Shown piece after piece: positions 18,142-27,212 of a stretch of 64,000 nucleotides of DNA. Location: contig JAETNR010000012.1 of NCBI GenBank assembly GCA_021772055.1, positions 1 to 64,000 on the forward strand, given 5' to 3'. Each line of letters opens with the position of its first letter. The first letter of the stretch is position 1. The translations under genes were made by a program, and so were the position numbers. The notes beneath the pieces are model-generated. The model did not search any database. It was not told the DNA's origin and was given only the letters and a program-made list of their open reading frames with translations. Source of the stretch: Blautia sp. (GTDB taxonomy: Bacteria; Bacillota; Clostridia; Lachnospirales; Lachnospiraceae).

Positions 18142-18321
18142 ATGGAATTCGCCTGTTCGTATGAATTATACACCGCTGTATTTACAGTGGTACGCCCATA
18201 AGGGCATGATTAAATGGCAGGCGATACTGCTTCGGATGCATTCATTCCCTCCGCATATATTTGAATGAAGCATTGTCTACCCCGGAGCAGCGTCGTCCCT
18301 CTGAAAAGGTTTTGATTGTTT

Positions 18322-18346
18322 CGGCGTTGTATACGCCGTTTTTTTA
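18322..18346 (+). terminator. second terminator-like hairpin in the leader
   Basis: CGGCGT pairs with ACGCCG around a five-base loop, followed by TTTTTTT. It lies between the first terminator and the cysteine-rich gene. Imperfect repeats of ATTTCAGAAGTTT follow at about 18346-18385. Confidence 0.75.
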
Positions 18347-18441
18347 TTTCAGAAGTTTTTTATTTCAGAAGTTTATATTTCAGCAAAGTGCGGAATATAA
18401 AGCAACAAACTTTTGGAGTGCTTACGCGAAAGGATCTATCC

Positions 18442-18750
18442 ATGGAAAAAAATTATTGGGACGGAAAAGAATATTCCTATTTCAGTCATAAAAAATGCGA
18501 GTTTTTTCCCTGTCACAAGGGCGCAGACCCGGAAAATTTTAACTGTCTTTTCTGCTACTGCCCCCTCTATGCCCTCGGCACAAAATGCGGCGGAAATTTC
18601 CGCATCACAGAGAAGGGAATCAAAGACTGCACAGGCTGCCAGCTTCCCCACAAGCGGCAGAATTACGGCTATGTAACCGGAAAGTACCAGGAGCTGGTTG
18701 AAATGATGAAAGCCTCCGGCGTCCTTTCGGAAAATGGCCGCACGAAATAA
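18442..18750 (+). CDS. cysteine-rich small-domain protein under cobalamin riboswitch
   Basis: A 102-residue protein with eight cysteines (19, 24, 35, 38, 40, 49, 63, 66), including CLFCYC and CTGC, plus nearby histidines. This matches the cysteine-rich small domain, thought to bind metal and often linked to cobalamin genes. The start at 18442 has AAAGGATC upstream; the frame is open further back but crosses the terminator hairpin. It follows the cobalamin riboswitch with no other convincing gene between. A role in cobalt or corrinoid handling is inference; no enzyme activity can be assigned. The protein is probably cytoplasmic. Confidence 0.8.
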   Translation: MEKNYWDGKEYSYFSHKKCEFFPCHKGADPENFNCLFCYCPLYALGTKCGGNFRITEKGIKDCTGCQLPHKRQNYGYVTGKYQELVEMMKASGVLSENGRTK

Positions 18751-18810
18751 CGGCATATTGTGACTGCCCGCCGCGTTTGCCGCAAGGTACAAAAAATGCT
18801 GCTGATGCTA

Positions 18811-19719
18811 TCAACGTTCGGCAGCTTTTTTTGATGCTGTGCGAATCATCCGTTCCAGTTCCCGCGCCGCAACTCCGATGGGGCGCTTGGGATCCCACAC
18901 CATACAGATCTCTCTTGTATGGATCTTCTCAGCCAGTTTCACCTCAAACACTTCTCCTTTTTTAATCGCTTCCATAGCCAGATCTCCCGGCAAAAAGCCA
19001 AGTCCCAGGTCATTCTTTACCAGTGGAAGGATCTGATCTGAAGTAGCCACTTCAATATCCGGCTGAAGGATCAGGCCATGTTCCGCAAAAAACTGGTTAT
19101 AAAATTCATAGGTTTTTGTATCTCTTCCAAGACAGATCACCGGATATTCTGTCAGTTCTGCAAGTGTCAGCGTCTTCCCCTTTAACCCCGAAAACTGCGG
19201 GCCTGCCACAAGAACGTCCCGGAACTTTACAAGGGAAATATCTTTCAGAGTTTTGTCCAGTCCCTCCGGCATAGTAACCACCGCAAATTCCACACGCCCG
19301 CTCTTTACTGCCGCAATGGCCTGGGGCGCAGAACAGTTGGTAAGGCGGATATGAATCCCCGGATAGGTAAGGTGGAACTCCCTGAGAACCGGAAGTAAAA
19401 AACAATGCAGCGCGATCTCGCTGACACCCAAAGAAACCGTCCCCTTACTGAGCGTTTTGTCACTGGTCAGCTCTTCCTCCGCCGCCTGAATCTGCTCCTG
19501 GGCAACCTGCACATGGGCAAACAGCCTCTCCCCCTCCGGCGTCAGGGCAACGCCCCGGTTGGAACGCAGAAAGAGGGTGCATCCCAGTTCCTGCTCCAGA
19601 TTATTCATGGCACGGGTGATATTGGGCTGGCTGTTCATCAGAATATGAGCGGCCCTGGTAAAGCTGCGGTATTTTGCCACAAAATAAAAAATGCGGTAAT
19701 AATCATACGTTGCTGCCAA
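18811..19719 (-). CDS. LysR-family transcriptional regulator
   Basis: A 302-residue regulator. The N-terminal winged helix reads YFVAKYRSFTRAAHIL, then SQPNITRAMNNLEQELGCTLF. The rest is a two-lobed effector domain (GTVSLGVSEIALHCFLLPVL, later GLGFLPGDLA). CAGGAGG stands eight bases before a TTG codon, giving the N-terminus AATYDYYRIF; this TTG is preferred over the upstream ATG codons, which lie before or inside the ribosome binding site. The 3' end is convergent with the cysteine-rich gene. The target is unknown, since the upstream neighbour is an insertion sequence. Confidence 0.85.
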   Translation of the reverse strand: MAATYDYYRIFYFVAKYRSFTRAAHILMNSQPNITRAMNNLEQELGCTLFLRSNRGVALTPEGERLFAHVQVAQEQIQAAEEELTSDKTLSKGTVSLGVSEIALHCFLLPVLREFHLTYPGIHIRLTNCSAPQAIAAVKSGRVEFAVVTMPEGLDKTLKDISLVKFRDVLVAGPQFSGLKGKTLTLAELTEYPVICLGRDTKTYEFYNQFFAEHGLILQPDIEVATSDQILPLVKNDLGLGFLPGDLAMEAIKKGEVFEVKLAEKIHTREICMVWDPKRPIGVAARELERMIRTASKKAAER

Positions 19720-19870
19720 TTTTCCATCCTCCTGATATATCATTTTGATATGATGGATATGCAAAATATATCTTTTACATATTGCTTTGTTTCCAGTATA
19801 ATACCAACGGATCAAAAAAGCAAACGCAATCCAATCGGCGTTTGTGTCAAGTAATCGTTGGCACTTTTCC

Positions 19871-21300
19871 TTTTTCTTTTGATGTTTGATTATTCTTGCT
19901 ATTTTCTGACTATTTTAAAAAGTTTTTCCCTTAACTACCAAGTTTCCTTTTATGACACAATCTCCTGCATCTGCATCGTAAAGACCAGGCCATCCGTATA
20001 TCTCTCAATCGTATCAGCCAATTCACGGTTCTCTTTTCTGTACAGGGCTTTCGCCATGTTATTCGCACCATTCTCGGACCAGCGCATTCTTCTGTGCTTC
20101 ATCCGCAAGGTGATCGTTGTACAGTTCTGATTCTCCTGTACTCCCATGTTCTTATATACAATCCCGGGCTTGGCTTCCGGTATCTTTATCCCTCGCTCCT
20201 GATACGGCAGCAGCCCCTCCTTATTGTTTGACAGATATTCATACAGTTTCTTTGCGTTGCTGCTTCGTTTGTCCGTTCTGTCGTTACTCTCCACACTGTC
20301 CGCATAAATCCGGATGTATTCCAGCATCTCCTCCATCTTCCCGGCTTCAAACAACTCCGTTACTTCCTTCTGCGCTTCTTTCTCTTTCAGCTTCCTTTTT
20401 ATTTCCTGATAAATGTGAAAACGGTCAAGCTGGAAGATTACTTCGGAATCATACGGTTCTTTAATCCAGCTTCCTCCATCCCCGTTCAGAACCCTCTGCC
20501 GGATCTCGTCCGCATTATATTTTTTCTCAATCAGGGCCTCTCGCTTCCGGTGGAACTCGCTGCTCTTTTCCATCCCTGCCAGCATTGCTTTGTTCACAAG
20601 GCGGCTTTCTCTGCTCTGGGCATCCCATCCTTCATACATTGTGAAGACTTTCATTTCCTGCTTCTTCATCTTTTTATGGGCTTTATCCTGCATGGCAAGC
20701 CATACTCCGTCCATTTCTTCAAACAGTACTGGAATTTCTGCTTTCCCGACTGCCTGCCCTGCTTCCATCTGCTTTACAGCATAGTCCTCTTCTTCATTGA
20801 TCCGCTCCCCAAGCCGCTGTATCAGGTTCCACGCACCTCCATGGCTGATGCTCTGGCCACAGGTTTCGCTGATGATATCTGCTGTTACACGGTAAGGGGA
20901 TTCCGTAACCGTCATGGCTATCTTTTCCGCCAGGTTTGTAGAGATCAGACCTATCTTATCCATCTGCATTGCTTCATCCAGCAGATACACAAAGGCTTTT
21001 CCCCCGTCCTCCAGCTTCGTCTGATATACTCTCCGGGCATAAGCCACTTCGCCGTAAACCGTCTTAATCGTAGTTGTCCGCTTTCCCTTATCCCGATACT
21101 GACTTTTATCTCTTCCCTCTGCCAGTTCCATATCATAGTTTTCCAGCATGATCCGGGTGATCTCCTGTGCCAGTTCGCAGACATATCTGAAAACTTTTTG
21201 CTCTAATGTCTTGAAAGATACCAACTTTTCTTCTACAATAGATTTCATCATACAGACTCCTTTACGTGTTTTTCTCAACAATTAACATCATAAAGAAAAA
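19871..21300 (-). mobile_element. ISLre2-type insertion sequence
   Basis: A 1.4-kb element around a full-length UPF0236-type transposase. The left end TTTTTCTTTTGATGTTTGAT at 19871 matches the reversed right end TTTTTCTTTATGATGTTAAT, read from 21300, allowing one gap. These look like terminal repeats, but the true ends could lie some bases further out. No target duplication was seen. The right side abuts an AAA-ATPase remnant. Confidence 0.7.
19950..21251 (-). CDS. ISLre2-family transposase (UPF0236 type)
   Basis: A 433-residue transposase. Characteristic segments are GKRTTTIKTVYGEVAYARRVY near residue 57, SISHGGAWNLIQRLGERI near 138, FEEMDGVWLAMQ near 180 with a likely catalytic Asp, LNGDGGSWIKEPYDSEVIFQL near 258, and RMRWSENGANNMAKA near the end. 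AAAGGAG lies seven bases before the ATG at 21251. The frame is intact. Confidence 0.9.
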   Translation of the reverse strand: MMKSIVEEKLVSFKTLEQKVFRYVCELAQEITRIMLENYDMELAEGRDKSQYRDKGKRTTTIKTVYGEVAYARRVYQTKLEDGGKAFVYLLDEAMQMDKIGLISTNLAEKIAMTVTESPYRVTADIISETCGQSISHGGAWNLIQRLGERINEEEDYAVKQMEAGQAVGKAEIPVLFEEMDGVWLAMQDKAHKKMKKQEMKVFTMYEGWDAQSRESRLVNKAMLAGMEKSSEFHRKREALIEKKYNADEIRQRVLNGDGGSWIKEPYDSEVIFQLDRFHIYQEIKRKLKEKEAQKEVTELFEAGKMEEMLEYIRIYADSVESNDRTDKRSSNAKKLYEYLSNNKEGLLPYQERGIKIPEAKPGIVYKNMGVQENQNCTTITLRMKHRRMRWSENGANNMAKALYRKENRELADTIERYTDGLVFTMQMQEIVS

Positions 21301-21328
21301 CTGTATGATTGGGAAGTAGGGAATTTCT

Positions 21329-21701
21329 CTACTTCCCTTTTTGCTTCAGCACTTCTGTATAGTCCTCATTATCCATCTGCTTCATGGCCTCCCGGCAGAT
21401 ACGCAGCCTTTTCCATTCCACCTTCAATAATCCTTACCAGCTTTGCCTTATCATAAGAGATTAATTTCTCACTGTCCAAAAGATAGTCAAACCGTTCCGC
21501 TTCAGCACTGACCACCATACAGAGAGCATCATAGGCAGTCCGATAATCCTTTCCCTCCACATCCTTCAATGTAATAGAGATAACCGGATATTTCCCCATA
21601 TACTGTTCACACAATATCGGAGATTCCATAATTTCCAGTCCTTCAAACAAAGAAGCATCTGCTCCCACCTCAAAAAAGATCTGCCTGCTTATTCGCTTGT
21701 A
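21329..21701 (-). pseudogene. remnant of an AAA-ATPase / PD-(D/E)XK-type protein
   Basis: One frame (21369-21701) contains IFFEVGADASLFEGLEI and MGKYPVISITLKDV, a recognisable internal part of the predicted AAA-ATPase family whose members carry a C-terminal nuclease-like domain. It has no start codon with a ribosome binding site. A second frame at 21329-21396 encodes CREAMKQMDNEDYTEVLKQK, which resembles the C-terminal tail. The N-terminus and most of the middle are missing, and the two pieces are joined out of frame. Together they indicate an internally deleted, frameshifted relic next to the insertion sequence. Confidence 0.7.
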
Positions 21702-23612
21702 TTAATGAACTACCCCAACCGGCCCCAGCAAAATACGTGCAGCAGGTTTGGCAAAAGGACCAGGAATTGTTTTCTCACCTCTTACAGCGCCTGTAAAGTC
21801 CTTATCCAGAACGAAAGGTGTTCCATCCATATTTTCATATGCCTGATCTGTCTGGAAGGATTTGCCCAGGGTTTCTGTGGTTACAAGGCCAACCTCTTCT
21901 TTAAAGGCGTATTCCGGAAGATTTGTCTCGAAATAATACATATCCCCATCTCTCACGACCCTGCAGTTCAGTTCAAAGTCCTTTGCCTCACAGGCATCCG
22001 CTTCTGCCTCATATTTCTCAGCGCCTTTAAAGTACAGGTTCTTATGAATATATACAGGAAATGTTCCATCTCCAAAGGGCATAAGGCTGTTGTCTGTCAT
22101 GGTATTTACTTCCTCTCCCTCTTTCCGGTAACCGTTATAAATCGCATTTCCATAGGACTGTTTCACATCTGCTCCGTAAAACTTCACCAGATCAACTCCG
22201 GCTTTTCCTTCATGATTTCCGGCATAAATATTCTGGTAAGCCTTATCATCACCGCCATAAATAAGCATGGAACCTGCCACAAAAGTATCATGCGGGAAAT
22301 GATAAAGTGTGAAACGGTTAATTTCCCGTCTCATTCTCACACTTCCTCCAAAAAGATTATGCACGAAAGCAGATCCCTGGGACATACTCAGCAGGCTGCA
22401 TTCAGAGAGCAGAAGGTTATTCTCCACCGTACATGGTCCGTGACATACCTCAATAAAGATATCTTCAGATACATTCCCAAACATTGCATTTTTTGACACT
22501 CTCGCCCCCTGTGCTTCCCAGTCAAGCCAAAGGCCGCGGATACAGTCATGGATCAAATTGTTCTCGATCAATACATCAATGGCGCCATGCAGCTTGATTC
22601 CGGCCATCTCCGCTCCGCCAAATTCATTTCGAATATTTGCGCGGTAAATATGATTACCATAGATCTCAGAATAGATTGCCCCCATACAGCCAACAATACC
22701 TGTCTGCCCGCAGTCATAAATCTCATTGTTTCTGATAATGTGGCTTCCTACATTCTCCCTGGACCAGTCACGTTTCAGGTTCTCCATAATGATTTCCGTG
22801 TAGGTCTGGGAACCGTCCTTCTCAGGATTGATGGTCCAGATATTGTCTCTGACATCATGGCGTTTGCCGAGACTGATACCGCAGCACTTGGAATTGGAGA
22901 TCACGCAGTCCTCAATGATCCAGCATTTGCTCCAATGGGTTCCCACAGCCCCCGGCTGAAAAGCGGTAGGGGGTGCCCACTGTGTAGCAACTTTCTCCAT
23001 AACAAGCCCGGAAACAGTAATATAGTTCAGCCCTTCTTTTTCCGGGAAAAAGCAATACGGACGCACACTGGCCTCTACTACGTGTTCATTCGGGTCTTTT
23101 CCCGGAAGGTAGATCCAGACTTCTGTCTCATTTTCGTGAACAGCCGCAAACCAGCTGCATTCGCGCTCTTCCTTATCTTCCTGTTTTATATTTTTAAGAT
23201 CAGGCGCTTCAAATAAGGCAACATCGTCCACGAAAATCTCCCCTGTATGATGCACCTGTCCGAAATTATCGTACCAGTCGCCATAAATCTCGTCAGAATA
23301 GGGATTGTATGCGGAAAGTACCTCCCCCGGTATCAACGCTTTCCAGATATCGTCCCCAAGGCTTACCCAGTTCTGAATCAGCTCCGCACCGCTGATCACT
23401 GCTCGTTCTCCCGGAATATTTCTGTATGTAATACGATGTTCTTCATCACTTCCGCCATTCTCCGGGCAAACCCATTCACGGTAAATACCTTCTCCGATCC
23501 ATACCGTGTCACCGGCAGCCGCTTTCTGCGCTGCCTGCCCTATGGTAGAAAACGGCTTCTGCTCTGTGCCATCCTGGACAGCGCCTGCTTTCTTACTTAC
23601 ATAGTAGTCCAT
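21702..23612 (-). CDS. GH120 beta-xylosidase
   Basis: A 636-residue right-handed parallel beta-helix enzyme, close in length to the 638-residue XylC of Thermoanaerobacterium, to which it matches strongly (WAPPTAFQPG, HWSKCWIIED, GSHIIRNNEIYDCGQ, KLHGAIDV). By that comparison Asp364 in GLWLDWEAQG is the nucleophile and Glu388 in FIEVCHGP the acid/base. It has no signal peptide, so it acts on imported xylo-oligosaccharides. GGGAGG lies eight bases before the ATG at 23612, preferred over the ATG two codons upstream. It is the last gene of the LacI-controlled block and directly follows a truncated permease gene, so its dedicated importer is damaged. Confidence 0.88.
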   Translation of the reverse strand: MDYYVSKKAGAVQDGTEQKPFSTIGQAAQKAAAGDTVWIGEGIYREWVCPENGGSDEEHRITYRNIPGERAVISGAELIQNWVSLGDDIWKALIPGEVLSAYNPYSDEIYGDWYDNFGQVHHTGEIFVDDVALFEAPDLKNIKQEDKEERECSWFAAVHENETEVWIYLPGKDPNEHVVEASVRPYCFFPEKEGLNYITVSGLVMEKVATQWAPPTAFQPGAVGTHWSKCWIIEDCVISNSKCCGISLGKRHDVRDNIWTINPEKDGSQTYTEIIMENLKRDWSRENVGSHIIRNNEIYDCGQTGIVGCMGAIYSEIYGNHIYRANIRNEFGGAEMAGIKLHGAIDVLIENNLIHDCIRGLWLDWEAQGARVSKNAMFGNVSEDIFIEVCHGPCTVENNLLLSECSLLSMSQGSAFVHNLFGGSVRMRREINRFTLYHFPHDTFVAGSMLIYGGDDKAYQNIYAGNHEGKAGVDLVKFYGADVKQSYGNAIYNGYRKEGEEVNTMTDNSLMPFGDGTFPVYIHKNLYFKGAEKYEAEADACEAKDFELNCRVVRDGDMYYFETNLPEYAFKEEVGLVTTETLGKSFQTDQAYENMDGTPFVLDKDFTGAVRGEKTIPGPFAKPAARILLGPVGVVH

Positions 23613-23664
23613 AATCATTTCCTCCCAAACTGTTTTTATTCCGCTCTATATCCCCGGCACCCGG

Positions 23665-24258
23665 TCATCCCTTCACAGCGCCGACCATCATTCCCTGGAC
23701 AAAATATTTTTCTCCCACAATTGACAAAATAATGATAACCGGAATGCAGGACAGCAAAGAACCCGCCAAAGCCGCCCCATATGAAATTTTGTAAAAGCTC
23801 TGTAATCGCGTCAATCCCAAAGGAAGCGTATACATACTCTCTTTATTCAGATAGATCAGCGGCGTCATGTAATCATTCCACACAGCCATAAAAGTAAGGA
23901 CACCCTGAATTCCAAAACCGACTTTACTTAACGGAAGCGCGATCTTAAACAGCATCTTCAGTTCGCCGCAGCCGTCGATCATTGCACTTTCATACAAGTC
24001 TCTGGGAACCTGCCCCATGATCTGAACCAGCAGGTAAATTCCCGTAGCACTTAAAAGAGTAGGAATCACCAGCGGAACATATGTCCCGAACAGGTGCATC
24101 TGCTTATACATCTGAAACTGGGGAACCATCAGTACCTGTGCGGGGATCAGCATGGTAGCCAGGATCAGGGACATAAAAAGCCCTTTTCCCCGAAAATCAA
24201 ATCTTGTAAATCCATAAGCAACTACACCGTCTACCAGCAAAACAAATCTCCATACATG
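23665..24258 (-). pseudogene. truncated MalG-type sugar permease
   Basis: About 197 codons encode the C-terminal two-thirds of a MalG-type permease, including the EAA loop YESAMIDGCGELKMLFKIAL and the ending MMVGAVKG. The first membrane segments are missing. The frame opens after a stop at 24259-24261, only about 20 bases after the upstream gene, with no start codon or ribosome binding site. A family member is usually about 275 residues. The partner permease and binding protein are absent, so a deletion probably fused the upstream gene region to this stub. Confidence 0.8.
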
Positions 24259-24279
24259 TTATTTTAGTTTTAGCTACAT

Positions 24280-25551
24280 TTATCTTCTGTTTCTGAAGTC
24301 AGCAATTGCCTGAAACATCGCCATCAGATTTTCTGCTGTGGTTGGTGACTGAATATTATGAATCGTGTTAAATACAAAACCTCCTCCCTTAGAAAATAAT
24401 TTCAGCCTTTCCATTGTTTCATTATATACTGCTTCCGGCGTACTGAACGGCAGTGTATGCTGCGTATCAATACCGCCTCCCCAGAAAACAAATTTGTCAC
24501 CCCATTTTTCTTTTAATTCCTTTCCATCCATTCCCGCTGCAGAAAGCTGTACAGGATTCAAAATGTCTGCGCCTGCTTCATAAAAATCCCGAAGGAACGA
24601 AGAAACTGCGCCGCAGGAATGGAAAAACGTCTTCCAGGAAGTATTTTTATGAACCCAGTCATTGATTTTTGTAAAATATGGCTTGTAAAATTCCCGGAAA
24701 GCATCCAATGACATAAACGGGCCGTTCTGCGTTCCAAAATCCGTTCCAGAAATCTGGATAACCTGAATCTTATCCCCACATGCCTGGCGCACCAGCTCTG
24801 CGTTTTTCAGCCCCACTTCCACCTGCAGTTCGAACATTTCATGAATGTAATTTGGGCAAATCTGATGCGCCATCATAAAGTCAGCCAGGTCACGAATTCC
24901 TCGGGGATGCTTCACATTCGGCCCCGGAACAATAGCAAAATCTCCGATAGATGCAATAGCGCTGCAGTATATCAGGCCATAATCCGTATTGTTATAATAG
25001 TAGTCACACTGACGCTCCAGCTCTCTTAACTGCTCATCTGTAATTACTGCAAAATCATCTTTAAAATCCCCGGCTCCGCCAATAGTATCCTCATCAAACT
25101 CAATGGTTCCTCTTGTAATATTGTCAAAAAAGAACCCATCTTTCGGCAGCATCCCCGACGGCGGCACGCTCATATCACCCTGCGGATATAAATAATGCCG
25201 CCCCTGTTCATCCACTGTGGTGTTAAAATCCGTAGGAACATCCACCTTAAGCCCGGATTCCAAAGTCCATGGTTTTCTCCCTTTATTGGAAAAACCAAAC
25301 AGATTCATACCTGTGGATACTCCCACAATATCCAAATGAAGTGCCTGCCGCACATCTTCCTCCACTTCACCCAAAAGCTGCAGAGGTTCCCCCACCTTCA
25401 CGGTCCGTTCCTCCAGTTTCAGTGCCCCTCTCAAACGGTGGAGCGCATTGGCATGGATCCCTGTCACTGCCGTAGAGCCAAGGTCTACCACAACTTCCTC
25501 CGGCTCAATATGATTTAATGTCTGAATAAACCTTTCTCTGCTTGTTGCCAT
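24280..25551 (-). CDS. uroporphyrinogen decarboxylase-family protein (MtaA/CmuA-like)
   Basis: A 423-residue member of the URO-D superfamily, which includes corrinoid and thiol methyltransferases. FFHSCGAVSSFLRDFYEAGADILNPVQ near residue 315 carries the His/Cys zinc-site pattern of the methyltransferase branch, and GGGIDTQHTLPFSTPEAV follows. It is longer than HemE and is not in a haem operon. AAAGGAGG precedes the ATG. It is the first gene after the LacI regulator, with a perfect palindromic operator at 25596. Members of this subgroup often occur in sugar operons without a known function. The reaction is not assignable. Confidence 0.75.
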   Translation of the reverse strand: MATSRERFIQTLNHIEPEEVVVDLGSTAVTGIHANALHRLRGALKLEERTVKVGEPLQLLGEVEEDVRQALHLDIVGVSTGMNLFGFSNKGRKPWTLESGLKVDVPTDFNTTVDEQGRHYLYPQGDMSVPPSGMLPKDGFFFDNITRGTIEFDEDTIGGAGDFKDDFAVITDEQLRELERQCDYYYNNTDYGLIYCSAIASIGDFAIVPGPNVKHPRGIRDLADFMMAHQICPNYIHEMFELQVEVGLKNAELVRQACGDKIQVIQISGTDFGTQNGPFMSLDAFREFYKPYFTKINDWVHKNTSWKTFFHSCGAVSSFLRDFYEAGADILNPVQLSAAGMDGKELKEKWGDKFVFWGGGIDTQHTLPFSTPEAVYNETMERLKLFSKGGGFVFNTIHNIQSPTTAENLMAMFQAIADFRNRR

Positions 25552-25595
25552 TTTTTCCTCCTTTAATTTCTTTATCTATGGAATCTATTTACAAT

Positions 25596-25611
25596 CCGTG
25601 CCCGGGCACGG
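25596..25611. promoter_or_regulatory. LacI-type operator in front of the URO-D family gene
   Basis: A perfect 16-base palindrome, CCGTGCCCGGGCACGG. Its 14-base core agrees with the site before the lacI-type gene at 12 positions. Confidence 0.75.
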
Positions 25612-25651
25612 TCAGCATATTTTTTTTCTCTTTGCTTTCGCAAAGAGAATT

Positions 25652-26683
25652 TTACAGATTATATTTTGTTAATACAAAAATCTGGGTTTCTACAGTCCGT
25701 TTCTCCGGCTTCGTATGATACGCCAGATACCGCGCCAACAGATTCACTCCGGAATAGCCCTGCTGATAAGGTTCCTGGCAAACCGTAGCCAAAACAACAC
25801 CGGATTCCAAATTCTCCCGGACTACTTCCGTCAGGTCATATGTAACAATACGTATCCTTCTTCCGTAGTTTACATCCTTGATTGCCTGAAGTCCTCCTCT
25901 GACACCAGCGGACCCAAAGCAAACCATTGTAATATCCTTGTTTTCTTCCAGAAGCTTCTTCATGATTCTGTAGGATTCCTCATCGTCATCCTCATTTTCC
26001 AGGACTGCATCAACTGTGATATTGGGATATTCCTTCTGCAAAACATCCTGAATTCCCTCAATTCTCTGCACCTGCGCCATGGCCATTCTGGAACCTGTCA
26101 CAATCGCCAGATGCTCTCTGCATCCATTGCTCAGCAGCCCTAAAAATCCTCCGGCAACATTGCCGCTTTTCACATAATTACATCCCACATATAAAAAATG
26201 CTCTATGTCTGATGTAATATTTGTATTGATGGTAGCTACCGGAATATTCTGTTCTTCCAGTTCCCGGATCTTCTGTGCGATTTCCGGAGCATTTACAGGC
26301 GTGATCACCAATCCGGCGATCTGTTCCTTCACCAGTTCGTCAATCGCTTCTAATTGCTGCCCAAGGTTAAATCCTTTGATTTTTTTGATCACTCCCTGTA
26401 CGCCGAAAGGTTCCACTTCTTTCAAAGCATCTTTAATTCCCAGAATAACCTCATCAAAAAACGGATTTCCCTCTGAGCAAAGAAGAATGCCTATTTTCTT
26501 CTTATATCGTTTATTAGCAAGTACCCGGGCTGTCATATCCGGCTCGTAATTCATTTTCCGGGCAATTTCCATAACCTTCTCAGCCACTTCCAAACTGACC
26601 CCCGGCCTGTTATGCAAGGCTCTGTCTACTGTCCCTCTCGATACATTAGCCGCCTCTGCGATGTCCCGTATTGTCACTCTCAT
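25652..26683 (-). CDS. LacI-family transcriptional regulator
   Basis: A 343-residue repressor. The N-terminal MRVTIRDIAEAANVSRGTVDRALHNRPGVS is a LacI helix-turn-helix, with the hinge helix near residue 50. The rest is a periplasmic-binding-protein-like sensor domain (GILLCSEGNPFFDEVILGIK, later MVCFGSAGVRGGLQAIKD). AAGGAG lies 12 bases before the ATG at 26683. An earlier in-frame ATG would lie in the operator palindrome and was not chosen. Palindromes before it (26704-26717) and between it and the next gene (25596-25611) suggest autoregulation and control of the xylosidase block. The inducer is probably a xylose- or xyloside-type sugar. Confidence 0.88.
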   Translation of the reverse strand: MRVTIRDIAEAANVSRGTVDRALHNRPGVSLEVAEKVMEIARKMNYEPDMTARVLANKRYKKKIGILLCSEGNPFFDEVILGIKDALKEVEPFGVQGVIKKIKGFNLGQQLEAIDELVKEQIAGLVITPVNAPEIAQKIRELEEQNIPVATINTNITSDIEHFLYVGCNYVKSGNVAGGFLGLLSNGCREHLAIVTGSRMAMAQVQRIEGIQDVLQKEYPNITVDAVLENEDDDEESYRIMKKLLEENKDITMVCFGSAGVRGGLQAIKDVNYGRRIRIVTYDLTEVVRENLESGVVLATVCQEPYQQGYSGVNLLARYLAYHTKPEKRTVETQIFVLTKYNL

Positions 26684-26703
26684 TAATTCTGTTATCTCCT
26701 TGT

Positions 26704-26717
26704 CGTGCGCGTGCACG
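26704..26717. promoter_or_regulatory. LacI-type operator at the regulator's own promoter
   Basis: CGTGCGCGTGCACG, an imperfect palindrome of the form CGTGCnCGnGCACG, 20 bases before the lacI-type start and downstream of a TATAAT-containing promoter region. Confidence 0.7.
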
Positions 26718-26865
26718 TCATATCTAAAATCTTAATTTATTATAAACTATCAGACAATATTTTGCATCCATTTTTGTACGTCGTATAAATTTAAACATGC
26801 AATATTACCGCGTTGCTAAGTTTCAGTGCTTTCTGCTAAGACCTTCAAAATAAAATAAGACTTCG

Positions 26866-26894
26866 TTGACAAATAGAGATATATCTCATATAAT
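26866..26894 (+). promoter_or_regulatory. toxin-antitoxin promoter with palindromic operator
   Basis: TTGACA (26866-26871) and TATAAT (26889-26894) are 17 bases apart. The spacer contains the perfect palindrome GAGATATATCTC (26876-26887), well placed for repression by the antitoxin. Confidence 0.85.
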
Positions 26895-26930
26895 ATTCAT
26901 AAAAATAAGGCAAGGAGGAATAATAATTCT

Positions 26931-27212
26931 GTGTTTAAAGTAGAATTCTACGAGACAGAAGATGGAAAACACCCGTACTTGATTTTCTACTTTCACTCAA
27001 TCCTAAAATGAGAGCTAAAATGGGTGCCATGATGAAACTACTACAGGAGAAAGGCAATGAACTGCGTAAACCATATACTGAACCATTGGATGATGGTATT
27101 TTTGAATTACGTGCAGTACAAGGCAATAATATATCCAGACGAAATACAACTTGCCAAGATTAGGCGCAAAGATTTTTATAATCGGGAAAAAGAAAGAGGT
27201 GACAAGCAATGA
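26931..27212 (+). pseudogene. broken HigB/RelE-type toxin gene
   Basis: A GTG start opens FKVEFYETEDGK, then a one-base deletion near 26970 shifts the frame. The continuation FLLSLNPKMRAKMGAMMKLL and DDGIFELRAVQGNNISR is clear in the next frame. A second break near 27137 removes about 25 codons, after which EIQLAKIRRKDFYNREKERG resumes and ends in a TGA that overlaps the antitoxin ATG. The order toxin-antitoxin and the sequence match HigB-type toxins that cut mRNA on the ribosome. The toxin cannot be made as a full protein from this sequence. Confidence 0.85.

Noticed and set aside
18161-18268. 35-codon frame beginning MNYTPLYLQW between the riboswitch terminator and the cysteine-rich gene
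   Set aside because: No ribosome binding site and no recognisable family; it contains a hairpin (ACCGCTGT with ACAGTGGT). Kept only as a note in the riboswitch finding.
18346-18385. CRISPR-like or functional repeat from three ATTTCAGAAGTTT-type copies
   Set aside because: Copies are short, adjacent and unspaced, best explained by replication slippage. No CRISPR array was found elsewhere in the window.
24280-25551. HemE (haem synthesis uroporphyrinogen decarboxylase)
   Set aside because: Too long, with a methyltransferase-type His/Cys pattern and a sugar-operon setting; only the superfamily call is safe.
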